Of a stretch of 64,000 bases of DNA, positions 31,740-40,323 are shown piece by piece. The stretch is from Chloroflexota bacterium (lineage in GTDB: Bacteria; Chloroflexota; Dehalococcoidia; Bin125): assembly GCA_028873865.1 (NCBI GenBank), contig JAPPNI010000007.1:1-64000 (forward strand), given 5' to 3'. The first letter of the stretch is position 1; every line of letters starts with the position of its first letter. The translations under genes were made by a program, and so were the position numbers. A model generated the notes under the pieces. That model was not told the origin of the DNA and did not search any database. It saw nothing but the letters and a program-made list of their open reading frames with translations.

Positions 31740-32969
31740 CTAGCTCGCCGCCGCCGCGTGGTCCGGGCGCCGATGGATGATCTGCACTCCCTGCAGACTC
31801 GGAATCACGTTCGCGATCGCTTCACGGAGTTCGTCCAGGTTGAGTTTCTCCTGCGCCGAGACCGCGATTGGCCGACTCCCGACCTCTTCGGCAATCGCCT
31901 CCAGCAACTCGTCCAGCGGCTCCTCGAGCGTGTCGATCTTGTTGACCACGGTCAAGGTGGGCCGCTGATCGACGCCCAGCTCGCGCAACGTCCGCTCGAC
32001 GCTCGCGACCTGTTCGAGTACGTCCGGTGAGGTGCCGTCGACAACGTGCAGAAGCAGGTCCGCCTCCTCCAGCTCCTCCAGAGTCGCGCGGAACGCCGCG
32101 ACCAGCTGGGTCGGGAGCTTCTGGATGAAACCCACCGTGTCTGATAGGAGGACAGTGTGCTCATCCGACAGCCGGCAACGCCGCGTCGTCGGATCGAGCG
32201 TCTCGAAGAGCCGATCTCGCGCGCGGACCTTGGCGTCGGTGAGCGTGTTCATCAACGTCGATTTGCCGGCATTGGTGTAGCCGACCAGCGCAACCAGCGG
32301 AATCCCGGCGCGGTCGCGCTTGTTGCGGTGCTGCTGACGGTGCGTGCGGACCCGCTCCAGATCTTTCTTCAGCCGTTTGATCTGATTGCGGATCAGCCGC
32401 CGGTCGGTCTCAAGCTGCGTCTCCCCGGGACCGCGCGATCCGATCGCGCCTTCCATCCGCTCCAAATGCTCCCACTGCCCCGTCAGACGCGGCAGCAGGT
32501 ACTCGTGCTGGGCCAGCGCGACCTGCACGACGCCCTCGCGAGTGTGAGCGCGCTGACTGAAGATGTCCAGGATCAGCGCCGTGCGATCAATGATCTTGAT
32601 CTCCAGCCGTTTCTCCAGGTTACGCTGCTGAGCCGGCGTGAGTTCGTCGTCGAAGATCGCGACGCTCGCCCGGAGTTCATCGCGCAGGCCGGCGATCTCT
32701 TCCAGCTTCCCCTTGCCTACGTAGGAGCGCGGATCGGGGTGACGCAGCCGCTGCTTCGCCCGAGCCAGCGGCATCGCGCCGGCGGTGAAGGCCAGTTGGG
32801 CGAGCTCTTCCAGGGATGAGTCGATATCCCAGTGGCCGGCATGACGGTAGTCGACACCGACCAGGATCGCGCGCTCGAACGGTGGATGAGTGGGATGGTG
32901 TTTGCGGCGTCCGCCTGAGGGTCGCCGGTTGCGTTGACGTGGGATAACGAACTCCGTCGCTACGCCCAA
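31740..32969 (-). CDS. hflX: ribosome-associated GTPase HflX
   Basis: 409 residues. The N-terminal HflX domain contains RAILVGVDYRH, DPRSYVGKGKLEEI and IFDDELTPAQQRNLEKRLEIKIIDRTALILDIFSQRA-type strands. A helical linker with GSRGPGETQLETDRR follows, then the G domain: GYTNAGKST (G1), DTVGFIQKLP (G3), NKID (G4) and SAQ (G5). HflX splits or rescues stalled 70S ribosomes, mainly under stress. The only usable start is TTG at 32969; no ATG or GTG lies before the conserved core. The C-terminal domain is short, as usual. It stands between the lysine/central-metabolism genes and the CoA-transferases on the same strand. Confidence 0.93.
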   Translation of the reverse strand: MGVATEFVIPRQRNRRPSGGRRKHHPTHPPFERAILVGVDYRHAGHWDIDSSLEELAQLAFTAGAMPLARAKQRLRHPDPRSYVGKGKLEEIAGLRDELRASVAIFDDELTPAQQRNLEKRLEIKIIDRTALILDIFSQRAHTREGVVQVALAQHEYLLPRLTGQWEHLERMEGAIGSRGPGETQLETDRRLIRNQIKRLKKDLERVRTHRQQHRNKRDRAGIPLVALVGYTNAGKSTLMNTLTDAKVRARDRLFETLDPTTRRCRLSDEHTVLLSDTVGFIQKLPTQLVAAFRATLEELEEADLLLHVVDGTSPDVLEQVASVERTLRELGVDQRPTLTVVNKIDTLEEPLDELLEAIAEEVGSRPIAVSAQEKLNLDELREAIANVIPSLQGVQIIHRRPDHAAAAS

Positions 32970-33069
32970 TGGCTGCCGCCATCAGACGAGATGCAGTCTA
33001 CTGAGAGCAAAAGACGGAGCTAGTCGATCATGTCAGCGCGGACCTTCTCTTGAGGTGTTCGGTTCCAGC

Positions 33070-34239
33070 TTACTGTGAAGTAAACGCCGCGATCCGTTCG
33101 ACGCCTTCGTCGACCTCGTCGTCGGGCAGAGTCAAACTCAACCGGACGTAGCCCTCGCCCGCCGGTCCATACCCGTTCCCGGGAGTCACCACGACACCCT
33201 GCTCCTCGATCAGGCGAGCGGCGAAGTCGGCGCTGGTGTCGCCTTCGGGAATCTTGGCCCAGATGTAGAGGCTGGCCTTGGGGTTGGTGACTTCCAGGCC
33301 AATCGAACGGAGCGCGTTGACGACCTTGTCGCGGCGCTTCTGAATGATCGCGTTGTTCGCCTCAATCACCGACTGGTCGCCGTCCAGCGCGGCGATCGCC
33401 ATCTGTTGGATCGCCTGGGGAATGCCAGAGTCGATGTTCGACTTGACCCGCAGCAGCGGATCAACGAGTTCAGCATTGCCGCAGGCCCAGCCCAGTCGCC
33501 AACCGGTCATGTTGAAGGTCTTGGAAAGCGAGAAGTACTCCATCCCGGCGGCCTTGCCCGACGTCGCCTGCAAGTACGCGGGCGCTTCGTAGCCGTCGAA
33601 GGTGACGTCGCAGTATGCGTTGTCGTGCAGCACGGCGATCTCGTTCTCGAGCCCGAATCGCGCGGCGCGCTCAAAGAAGTCGATGTCGGCCAGCGCTCCG
33701 GTCGGATTGTTGGGATAGTTGATCCACAGCACCCGGGCCCGATCCCTGACATCGGCCGGGACTGCGTCCAGGTCGGGCAGGAAGCCGTTCTCCTCGCTCA
33801 GCGGCATGTGGTGAGAGGTGCCGCCGGCGAACATCGTGCCGATCGCGTAGACCGGATATGCCGGGTCCGGGACGAGCGCCACGTCGCCGGGATCGATGAA
33901 GCAGAGCGCCGAGTTGGCGATCCCTTCCTTGGCCCCGATCAACGGAACGATCTCCGTCGCCGGATCGAGTGCAACCTCGAAGCGCTGCGCCATCCACCGG
34001 GCGATGCACTCGCGCAGTTCCGGCAGGCCTTCGGTCTCCGGATATCGATGGTTGGCGGGCACGTCGGTGTGCTCGTGCAGCGCCTCGAGGATGTGCGGAT
34101 GCGTCGGCAGGTCGGGATCGCCGATGCCGAAGGAGATCACCCGCACCCCCTTCTCGCGCTGCTCGGCGATCTTGCGGGAAATCTCAACGAACAGATATGG
34201 CGGAAGCTCCCGGACTCGTCGCGCGGTCCTCATGGCCAT
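33070..34239 (-). CDS. dapL: LL-diaminopimelate aminotransferase
   Basis: 389-residue PLP enzyme of aminotransferase class I/II. It converts tetrahydrodipicolinate directly to LL-diaminopimelate, the one-step route to lysine and peptidoglycan precursors. Evidence: FGIGDPDLPTHPHI, NHRYPETEGLPELREC, PDPAYPVYAIGT, WINYPNNPTGA and the PLP lysine in YFSLSKTFNMTGWRLGW. The DapL reading rather than a generic aspartate aminotransferase is supported by dapF two genes upstream in the same direction and by absence of a DapD/DapE set here. Its ATG overlaps the stop of the GNAT gene (TAATG), so translation is coupled. Confidence 0.85.
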   Translation of the reverse strand: MAMRTARRVRELPPYLFVEISRKIAEQREKGVRVISFGIGDPDLPTHPHILEALHEHTDVPANHRYPETEGLPELRECIARWMAQRFEVALDPATEIVPLIGAKEGIANSALCFIDPGDVALVPDPAYPVYAIGTMFAGGTSHHMPLSEENGFLPDLDAVPADVRDRARVLWINYPNNPTGALADIDFFERAARFGLENEIAVLHDNAYCDVTFDGYEAPAYLQATSGKAAGMEYFSLSKTFNMTGWRLGWACGNAELVDPLLRVKSNIDSGIPQAIQQMAIAALDGDQSVIEANNAIIQKRRDKVVNALRSIGLEVTNPKASLYIWAKIPEGDTSADFAARLIEEQGVVVTPGNGYGPAGEGYVRLSLTLPDDEVDEGVERIAAFTSQ

Positions 34240-35171
34240 TAGAAGCGTCCCCAGATCTTGCCGACCTTGACGAACGTCGTCACCTTGTCGTCGTAGCGGC
34301 GCTGGACCTCGGCCGGGTCGGCCGGACGCTGATAGCTGAGCTCATTGGTGACGTGACGGAAGTTGAACTCGCGCAGCAGCGGATCTCCCACACTCTCGCC
34401 CGACACGCGCAACGTCATCGCCCGGCGGTTGGCTTCCGATCCGCGCTGCATCGCCGTGGCCAGCAGCGCTTTGGAGATCTCGGTGAAGTCATGGTCGGGA
34501 TGGACCAGTAACTCCTCCGCCGCAATCCCGCGCTTCTCGGCAGGAACCGTGCGGATGTACCCGGCCGGCGAGCCGTCGTCCTCAGCGATCCCGACCCACT
34601 CGGAATCACCGAAAAACTGCGCCGCCAGCGGCGGTGCGTGCGCGCCCTCTCCGGCGGCCCGTTGCTCGATCTCCACTACGGCATCCGCGTCTTCATCGCT
34701 CGCGTCTCGCACGCTGATCCCGGGCGCGATCTCAGGCAGCGTCTGGTCGCGGACGTCACGGCAGCGCATCACCGACACCTCGGAAGGCGAAGTGAAGCCG
34801 GCCCCGATCATCATCGGCTCGACGTAGTGCCGATGGGGAAAGTCCGTGTAGTCGATCACCATCAGCTCGCAGTCTGAGTGCTCGGTCGCAAGCTCGCCCA
34901 TCTCGTTCAGCAGGTTGGTCAGATGCAGGCGAATGTGATTGATCGTGTCGAACTCGTAGAAGATGCGCAGGTGGCGACCGTACGGAATGCCGACCACGAA
35001 GCCGTCGTCGCACTGCGTCGAGAGCATGCGCGGCAGGCGAACGAGCTCATCGAAGTCCACATCCGGCTGGTTTCGATAGGCGAGGTTCTTGGTCGCCAGC
35101 GTCTCGTGCAGCTCTCGCACAAAGCCGGGCGCCACATCCTGCGCGTGCCGCGTGTAGTCAGGTATGACCAT
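34239..35171 (-). CDS. GNAT-like N-acetyltransferase domain protein
   Basis: 310 residues with a probable GNAT fold in the second half (about 150-285): ISVRDASDEDADAVVEIEQ opens the domain, GYIRTVPAEKRGIAAEELLVHPDH resembles strands 4-5, and RRAMTLRVSGES the later strand. The N-terminal 140 residues (VRLPRMLSTQCDDGFVVGIPYG, YVEPMMIGAGFTSPSEVSVM) look like a degenerate second GNAT copy. It is sandwiched between dapF and dapL and overlaps dapL by one base. It may therefore modify a product of the diaminopimelate pathway or a wall precursor; this is inference only. Confidence 0.65.
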   Translation of the reverse strand: MVIPDYTRHAQDVAPGFVRELHETLATKNLAYRNQPDVDFDELVRLPRMLSTQCDDGFVVGIPYGRHLRIFYEFDTINHIRLHLTNLLNEMGELATEHSDCELMVIDYTDFPHRHYVEPMMIGAGFTSPSEVSVMRCRDVRDQTLPEIAPGISVRDASDEDADAVVEIEQRAAGEGAHAPPLAAQFFGDSEWVGIAEDDGSPAGYIRTVPAEKRGIAAEELLVHPDHDFTEISKALLATAMQRGSEANRRAMTLRVSGESVGDPLLREFNFRHVTNELSYQRPADPAEVQRRYDDKVTTFVKVGKIWGRF

Positions 35172-35217
35172 CAGTTGTCCATTCGCTGGTGAGTCCGGGT
35201 CGGAACGATGTGCATGA

Positions 35218-36117
35218 CTAGCGGACGCTCAACAGGTTCGCGTCCAGTTGTCCTTCAAATGAAAACGAGGCGGGACCGGTCATGGAGACCGAGGCCGACG
35301 GATCGTCGAGCCCGTCCCAGGCGATCTCCAGATCGCCGCCGGGCAGCGAAACAGTGGCTGCGGGAGCGGCGAGACCGCGCAGGCGTGCCGCGACCAGCAC
35401 CGCGCAGGCGCCCGAGCCGCAGGCCAGCGTGATCCCCACGCCGCGCTCCCAGACCCGCATCTTCAGCTGGTCCGGGGCCAGCACGTTGACGATCTCGAAG
35501 TTGGTCCGCTTGGGAAAATCGGGATGCGTCTCGATCAGCGGCCCGATCTCGGTCAGGGGAAAGTCGTCCACAGCCTCATCGGTGAACCAGACCGCGTGAG
35601 GGTTCCCCATCGATACGCAGGTCAACTCGAAGCTGCGCCCGGCAACCTCGACTTCATGACGCAGGATCGGCGCGGGACCTTCGTGCGCCACGGGAATCTC
35701 GTCGGCCTGCAGCCAGGCGCGTCCCATATCGACGCGCACGCGATCCACGCTCGAAGAACTCATCTCGGAGAGGTCCGCGTACAACACGCCGGCGCCCGTC
35801 TCGATCGCGAGCCCGCCGTCGGTCGGCGTCATCCCTGCCCGCTCGACCAGGTACTTGGTGAAACAGCGGAAGCCGTTGCCGCACATCTCGCCGTCCGAGC
35901 CATCCGAGTTGACGATCACCATCCGCGCCGCCGCCGCGCCCGTGTCCTGGGCGATCAGGATGCCGTCGGCGCCCACGCCGAAGTGCCGGTCGCAGATCCG
36001 CGGCGCCAGCGCCGGCCAGTCCACCTCGGTCAGGTGCGCGTTCTCGCCCAGTGCGTCGATCAGCAGGAAATCGTTACCTGCGCCCTGCACCTTGAGGAAT
36101 GGGATGGACATGCTCAT
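35218..36117 (-). CDS. dapF: diaminopimelate epimerase
   Basis: 299 residues. It interconverts LL- and meso-diaminopimelate by a two-cysteine racemisation. Both catalytic cysteines are present: Cys79 in DGEMCGNGFRCF and the second in ITLACGSGACA. Other landmarks are FLKVQGAGNDFLLID at the N-terminus, RHFGVGADGIL, and TCVSMGNPHAVWF in the middle. It makes the meso form used in peptidoglycan and by lysine decarboxylation. It lies 46 bases before the GNAT gene and dapL, so the pathway genes are grouped. Confidence 0.94.
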   Translation of the reverse strand: MSMSIPFLKVQGAGNDFLLIDALGENAHLTEVDWPALAPRICDRHFGVGADGILIAQDTGAAAARMVIVNSDGSDGEMCGNGFRCFTKYLVERAGMTPTDGGLAIETGAGVLYADLSEMSSSSVDRVRVDMGRAWLQADEIPVAHEGPAPILRHEVEVAGRSFELTCVSMGNPHAVWFTDEAVDDFPLTEIGPLIETHPDFPKRTNFEIVNVLAPDQLKMRVWERGVGITLACGSGACAVLVAARLRGLAAPAATVSLPGGDLEIAWDGLDDPSASVSMTGPASFSFEGQLDANLLSVR

Positions 36118-36138
36118 GCTCCGACGATTGAGTGCATC

Positions 36139-37065
36139 TTACTCAAGCATCGCCAGCGGAACATCAGCCGCCCAACAAATCGACGGATCATCACGACGGA
36201 ACCAGGCCCGTTGACGCCGCGCGAACCGCCGTGTCGCCTGCGCGACGCCGTCAACGGCCTCCTCAAGCGAGAGCTCACCCCGCAGATGCGCGAGCACCTC
36301 CCGATAGCCGATCGAATCGAATCCCGCGGCATCCTCAGGAACCCCCTCCGCCAACAACCGCCGGACTTCTTCCACGAAGCCTGCTTCGAACATCGCCACG
36401 GTTCTGGCCTCGATCCGCGAATCGAGATCATTCAGCGAAACGTCCGGCGCGAACGCCCGGTACTCGACCGGCTCCCGCAACCGCTGCCACTCTGAAATTG
36501 GCCTGCCGGTGACGTGATGGACTTCCAGCGCTCGGATCATCCGCCGCGCGTTGGTCGCACCGATCTGTACGGCTGCCTGCGGATCGACATCCATGAGCCG
36601 CCGGTGCAGCTCCTCGACGGGCTGCTGCGATGCTGCGTCCCGGAAGTCCGCATCCTCCGCAACAGGCGGAACCTGCCAGCCTTCCAGTAGGGCTCGCATG
36701 TGCTGACCGCTGCCGCCAACCACGACAGGTCGCTTGCCTCGGGCGCGAACCTCCGCAATCGCCGCGCGCGCCGACTTGAGGTATGCGCCGAGCGAATAGC
36801 GCTCGGTCGGCTCGACAATATCGACGCACCAGTGCCGGATCTCGTCCCGCATCTCCGCCGTCGGCTTGGCCGTGCCGATGTCGAGCCGGCGGTAGATCTG
36901 CCGCGAGTCGATCGAGACGATCTCCCCATCAACACGCCGGGCGATCTCCATCGCCCTGTCGGACTTGCCCGAAGCGGTCAGTCCAACAACCGCGATCAGC
37001 GGCCCAGTTTCAGGCCCAGTCTCAGGCGCTGTCGGCAATGGCCTGGGTGATCGCGAGGAAAGCAT
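36139..37065 (-). CDS. miaA: tRNA dimethylallyltransferase
   Basis: Transfers a dimethylallyl group to A37 of tRNAs that read codons starting with U. About 308 residues from ATG 37065, which overlaps the end of tpiA by 44 bases. TTG 37038 (17-base overlap) is an alternative, and a longer frame to 37131 is unlikely. Motifs: P-loop VVGLTASGKSDRAMEIA, SIDSRQIYRRLDIGTAKPT, WCVDIVEPTERYS, VVVGGSGQHMRALLEGW, ATNARRMIRALEV, GYREVLAHLRG and the C-terminal RRFARRQRAWFRRD. A few non-family residues precede the P-loop. It lies in the tpiA-pgk run. Confidence 0.92.
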   Translation of the reverse strand: MLSSRSPRPLPTAPETGPETGPLIAVVGLTASGKSDRAMEIARRVDGEIVSIDSRQIYRRLDIGTAKPTAEMRDEIRHWCVDIVEPTERYSLGAYLKSARAAIAEVRARGKRPVVVGGSGQHMRALLEGWQVPPVAEDADFRDAASQQPVEELHRRLMDVDPQAAVQIGATNARRMIRALEVHHVTGRPISEWQRLREPVEYRAFAPDVSLNDLDSRIEARTVAMFEAGFVEEVRRLLAEGVPEDAAGFDSIGYREVLAHLRGELSLEEAVDGVAQATRRFARRQRAWFRRDDPSICWAADVPLAMLE

Positions 37066-37777
37066 CGGCCTGCAGGGACGCCCCGCCCACGAGCGCGCCA
37101 TCGACATCCGGCTGCGCCATGAAATCGGCAACGTTCGACGGGTTCACCGACCCGCCGTAGAGGATCCGAACACCCTCGGCGACTTCGTCGCCGATCTTCT
37201 CCGCGACGACCGAGCGGATATGTGCACAGGCCGACTGCGCTTCGTCCGGAGTCGCGGCCTTGCCGGTGCCGATCGCCCAGACCGGCTCATAGGCAATCAC
37301 CAGACCTGCCGGAGCTGGGTCGTCGCCCAGCGCAATCGACACCTGTCGGGTCAGCACCGCCTTGGTTCGCTGATTCTCCTGCTCCGCTTCCGACTCGCCC
37401 ACGCAGAGAATCGGCGTCAGTTCGTGCGCCTCGGCCGCGCGCAGCTTCAGCGCCAGCGCCTGGTCGTCCTCGCAGAAGAACTGGCGGCGCTCCGAGTGTC
37501 CAAGGATCACCCAGTCGGCAACTTCCGCCAGTTGCACCGGCGAGACCTCCCCGGTGTACGCCCCCGACGGCTGGGTGTGCATGTTCTGTCCGGCGATGTG
37601 TACCTCGGTGCCGCACCAGAAATCCCAGACCAGCGGCAGCTGCGTGAAGCTGGGCGAGAGCACCACATCGACACCCTCGATGGCGTCAATCCCGGCCAAC
37701 CCCCGACACAGCGCTCGCGCTTCTGCGTTGGTTCCGTTCATCTTCCAGTTTCCGGCCGCGATCGGGATTCTGGCCAT
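37022..37777 (-). CDS. tpiA: triosephosphate isomerase
   Basis: 251 residues, normal length. It interconverts dihydroxyacetone phosphate and glyceraldehyde 3-phosphate. Active-site elements are GNWKMNG (Asn10, Lys12), WVILGHSERRQFF with the electrophilic His, YEPVWAIGTGKAAT with the catalytic Glu, and the phosphate loops LYGGSVNPSNV and GALVGGASL. It starts at the last base of pgk (TGATGGCC), so the two are translationally coupled. It also links the glycerol branch (glpD product) to glycolysis, though the genes are 33 kb apart. Confidence 0.96.
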   Translation of the reverse strand: MARIPIAAGNWKMNGTNAEARALCRGLAGIDAIEGVDVVLSPSFTQLPLVWDFWCGTEVHIAGQNMHTQPSGAYTGEVSPVQLAEVADWVILGHSERRQFFCEDDQALALKLRAAEAHELTPILCVGESEAEQENQRTKAVLTRQVSIALGDDPAPAGLVIAYEPVWAIGTGKAATPDEAQSACAHIRSVVAEKIGDEVAEGVRILYGGSVNPSNVADFMAQPDVDGALVGGASLQADAFLAITQAIADSA

Positions 37778-39003
37778 CAGTCGTCCTCCTCTTCATCGCC
37801 AACGCCGTCTGAGTCGCCGTCGGGCAGGACCGCGATCCCCGGCAGATCCAGTCCCTGCAGATACTCCAGCGCCGCGCCGCCGCCGGTCGAGACGTGCGAC
37901 ATCTTGCTCGTCAAACGGAACTGGGCGACGGCCGCAGCCGTCTCGCCGCCGCAGATCACCGTGGTCGCATCTTCCAGCTTGGCCAGAGCCTCGGCCATCG
38001 CGCGGGTGCCGCCGGAAAAGGCCTCCCGTTCGAACAGTCCCAGGGGACCGTTCCAGACGACGGTGTCGCACTCCTTCACCGCCTCCGAGAACGCTTCCAC
38101 CGTCGCCGGCCCGACGTCGAGAATCTGCCAGTCCTCGGGCAGATCCTCCTCGCCGAGGACCAGCGGTTTGGCCCGCGGCGGTTCGTCCGCGCCATGCGCG
38201 ATCACGCAGTCGCTCGGGATCAGCAGGTTGCAGTTCTCGTCGTTGGCGATCGACGTGATCTCGTTGGCCGCCTCGACCATGTTCTGCTCAAGCAGCGACG
38301 CGCCCGTCGGCAGACCTCTGGCCAGCAGGAACGTGTTGGCCATCGCCCCACCGATCGCGATCACATCGGAAATCTCCGACAGCCGCTCAAGCAATCCCAG
38401 TTTGTCCGACACCTTCGCTCCGCCGCAGACAAAGCCGAGCCTCCCGACCTCGCCGTTGCGGATCGGATCGAGCGCCTCGATCTCCCGGTCCAGCAAGAGT
38501 CCGCCCGCCGACGGCAACATCCTCGCCACCGCGTGCGTGGAGGCGTGGGCCCGATGCGCAGCGCCGAAGGCGTCGTTCACGTAGACATCGGCCAGATCGG
38601 CGAGCTGCGCCGCGAAGTCGTCGTCGTTCTCCTCCTCTTCCTCGTGGAAGCGGAGGTTCTGCAGGACCATCACCTCGCCCGGCTTGAGTTCCGCTGACAT
38701 CTGCGTCGCGACCTCGCCAATGCAGTCCGGCGCCATCCGCACATTCATCCTCAGCGTGCGCGCCAGCCGCACCGCCACCGGCGTCAGATCAAACTCCGGA
38801 TTGCGCTCACCCTTCGGCCGCCCCAGGTGCGAACAGATCACCACCGAAGCCCCTTGCTCGAGAGCGTGTTTGATCGTCGGCACGGCAGCCCGAATCCGCG
38901 TGTCGTCCAGCACCCGCGCGCCGTCCATGGGCACGTTCAGGTCGAGACGCAGGAGGACTCGCTTCCCGGCCAGATCCAGGTTGCGAATCGAAACGTTACT
39001 CAT
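37777..39003 (-). CDS. pgk: phosphoglycerate kinase
   Basis: 408 residues from ATG 39003 (MSNVSIRNLDL); an ATG at 39024 adds seven residues. It moves phosphate between 1,3-bisphosphoglycerate and ADP. Landmarks are KRVLLRLDLNVPMD, ICSHLGRPKGE, VYVNDAFGAAHRAHAST, VCGGAKVSDKLGLLE, NGPLGLFE and the C-terminal TVICGGETAAAV and STGGGAALEYLQG. Two acidic additions are unusual: a six-residue EEEEEN patch in LRFHEEEEENDDDF and a C-terminal tail GDSDGVGDEEEDD. Both are surface features that do not touch the active site. Confidence 0.95.
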   Translation of the reverse strand: MSNVSIRNLDLAGKRVLLRLDLNVPMDGARVLDDTRIRAAVPTIKHALEQGASVVICSHLGRPKGERNPEFDLTPVAVRLARTLRMNVRMAPDCIGEVATQMSAELKPGEVMVLQNLRFHEEEEENDDDFAAQLADLADVYVNDAFGAAHRAHASTHAVARMLPSAGGLLLDREIEALDPIRNGEVGRLGFVCGGAKVSDKLGLLERLSEISDVIAIGGAMANTFLLARGLPTGASLLEQNMVEAANEITSIANDENCNLLIPSDCVIAHGADEPPRAKPLVLGEEDLPEDWQILDVGPATVEAFSEAVKECDTVVWNGPLGLFEREAFSGGTRAMAEALAKLEDATTVICGGETAAAVAQFRLTSKMSHVSTGGGAALEYLQGLDLPGIAVLPDGDSDGVGDEEEDD

Positions 39004-39056
39004 CGTGAAGCAATCCAGGGTCATCGCGAGCCGGATCCGGCGGCGCGAATATCGGG

Positions 39057-39584
39057 TCAGGCCATTGGAGAGAGTTCGGCCTCCGCCTGTCGTTCGTTGC
39101 CTTCGTCCAGCGCGCGGCCGGGCAGCTCGCTGTGCCCCTCGCTGTGTCGGGCTTCGACCGCCGCCAGTTTGGCCAGCCGGCGCACGTGCCGGCCGCCCTC
39201 GAACTCGGCTTCAACGAATGCGTCAACGATGTCAGCAGCCAGCGCGTGGCCGGTCACATATGAGCCCAGCGCCAGAATGTTGCAATCGGTGTGCTCGCGA
39301 GCCCGGCGCGCCGACCAGGTGTCGGTGCACAGCGCCGCACGGGCGCCCCGGACCTTGTTGGCCGCGATACTCACGCCGACGCCGTTCGAACAGATCACAA
39401 TGCCGATCTGGTGCTGGCCATCGACGACGGCTTCGGCGAGTGGAGCGGCGATGTCGGCGTAATCGGTCGGCTCCTTCGACACCGGGCCGAAATCTCGGAT
39501 CTGATGACCCCGCGTTGCCAGTTGTTCGCGAAGACGTTCCTTCAACTCAAAGCCCGCATGGTCGCTGCCGATCGCGATACGCAC
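39057..39584 (-). CDS. rpiB: ribose-5-phosphate isomerase B
   Basis: 175 residues. The RpiB/LacAB fold starts MRIAIGSDHAGFELKERL. The active-site cysteine is in IVICSNGVGVSIAANKV, phosphate-binding residues are in the RAREHTDCNILALGS loop, and the conserved FEGGRHVRRLAKL closes the domain. About 25 residues beyond this (EGHSELPGRALDEGNERQ) form a non-conserved acidic tail. It interconverts ribose 5-phosphate and ribulose 5-phosphate in the pentose phosphate pathway. It is placed between tsaC and pgk in the minus-strand run. Confidence 0.92.
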   Translation of the reverse strand: MRIAIGSDHAGFELKERLREQLATRGHQIRDFGPVSKEPTDYADIAAPLAEAVVDGQHQIGIVICSNGVGVSIAANKVRGARAALCTDTWSARRAREHTDCNILALGSYVTGHALAADIVDAFVEAEFEGGRHVRRLAKLAAVEARHSEGHSELPGRALDEGNERQAEAELSPMA

Positions 39585-39621
39585 GTGCCGCTGCCCCTAT
39601 CCAGACCCGCAGGCCGTGATT

Positions 39622-40317
39622 TCAGGAAACCGACTCCAAATCGGAGAGGCCCCAGTGCCGCATGAGCAACTCTCCGACAGATGCGCTGAGCTGTGGTCCA
39701 CGACGCAGAACGCGCGGTATCCGGCCCGTGCAATCCAAGATAGTGGAGGCAGTACCCGCAGGCATTACCCCGTTCTCCGCCAGTATGTGAAGTGATTCAC
39801 TAAAGCGCTCGTTCCCCCGATTGCTGTCGAACTGACCTCGCACATCATCAGCCGTCAACGAGGCCGGTTCGCCGTGAATGTTGGCCGATGTGCCGGTCAA
39901 CGGCGCGTCGAGGCCGTCCAACACCGCAGTCGCGACCGGGTGGTCGGGGATCCGCAGGGCGATCGTGCCGCCATCGACCGCTCTCGTCCGCCAGTCCGGC
40001 CGCTTGTTCACGATCAATGTCACCGCGCCCGGCCAGGCCGCCTCCGCCAGCGCCATCACCCGATCCTCCAGGGGATCCGCCATCTCGGCAAGATGCTCAC
40101 GCCAGCGCGCCGGCGGCAGGAACACCGGCAGGTGTTCGCCGCCGGGTCGTTGCTTGAGTCGGAAGACCGCCGAAACCGCCTGATCGTCCGTTGCCACCGC
40201 GCTGAGCGCATACTGCGTGTCGGTCGGGAGAGCGACGACACCGCTGCGTCGCAAATGATCAACGGCCTGATCAAGTTGATCGAATGACACAGCAACAGCA
40301 TACTCCGCGCGTATCAT
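39622..40317 (-). CDS. tsaC: L-threonylcarbamoyladenylate synthase (TsaC/YwlC type)
   Basis: 231 residues from ATG 40317; GTG 40290 (MSFDQLDQAVDHLRRSG) is an alternative. It makes threonylcarbamoyl-AMP for the t6A37 modification of tRNAs reading ANN codons. Features are GVVALPTDTQYALSAVATDDQAV, FRLKQRPGGEHLPVFL (KxR and HLPV boxes), WPGAVTLIVNKRP, TIALRIPDHPVA, LTGTSANIHGEPA and the C-terminal GTASTILDCTG. The same frame stays open to 41403 on the antisense of guaA, but that extension is not real coding sequence. Its start is six bases from the divergent guaA start. Confidence 0.9.
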   Translation of the reverse strand: MIRAEYAVAVSFDQLDQAVDHLRRSGVVALPTDTQYALSAVATDDQAVSAVFRLKQRPGGEHLPVFLPPARWREHLAEMADPLEDRVMALAEAAWPGAVTLIVNKRPDWRTRAVDGGTIALRIPDHPVATAVLDGLDAPLTGTSANIHGEPASLTADDVRGQFDSNRGNERFSESLHILAENGVMPAGTASTILDCTGRIPRVLRRGPQLSASVGELLMRHWGLSDLESVS

Positions 40318-40323
40318 TATGAC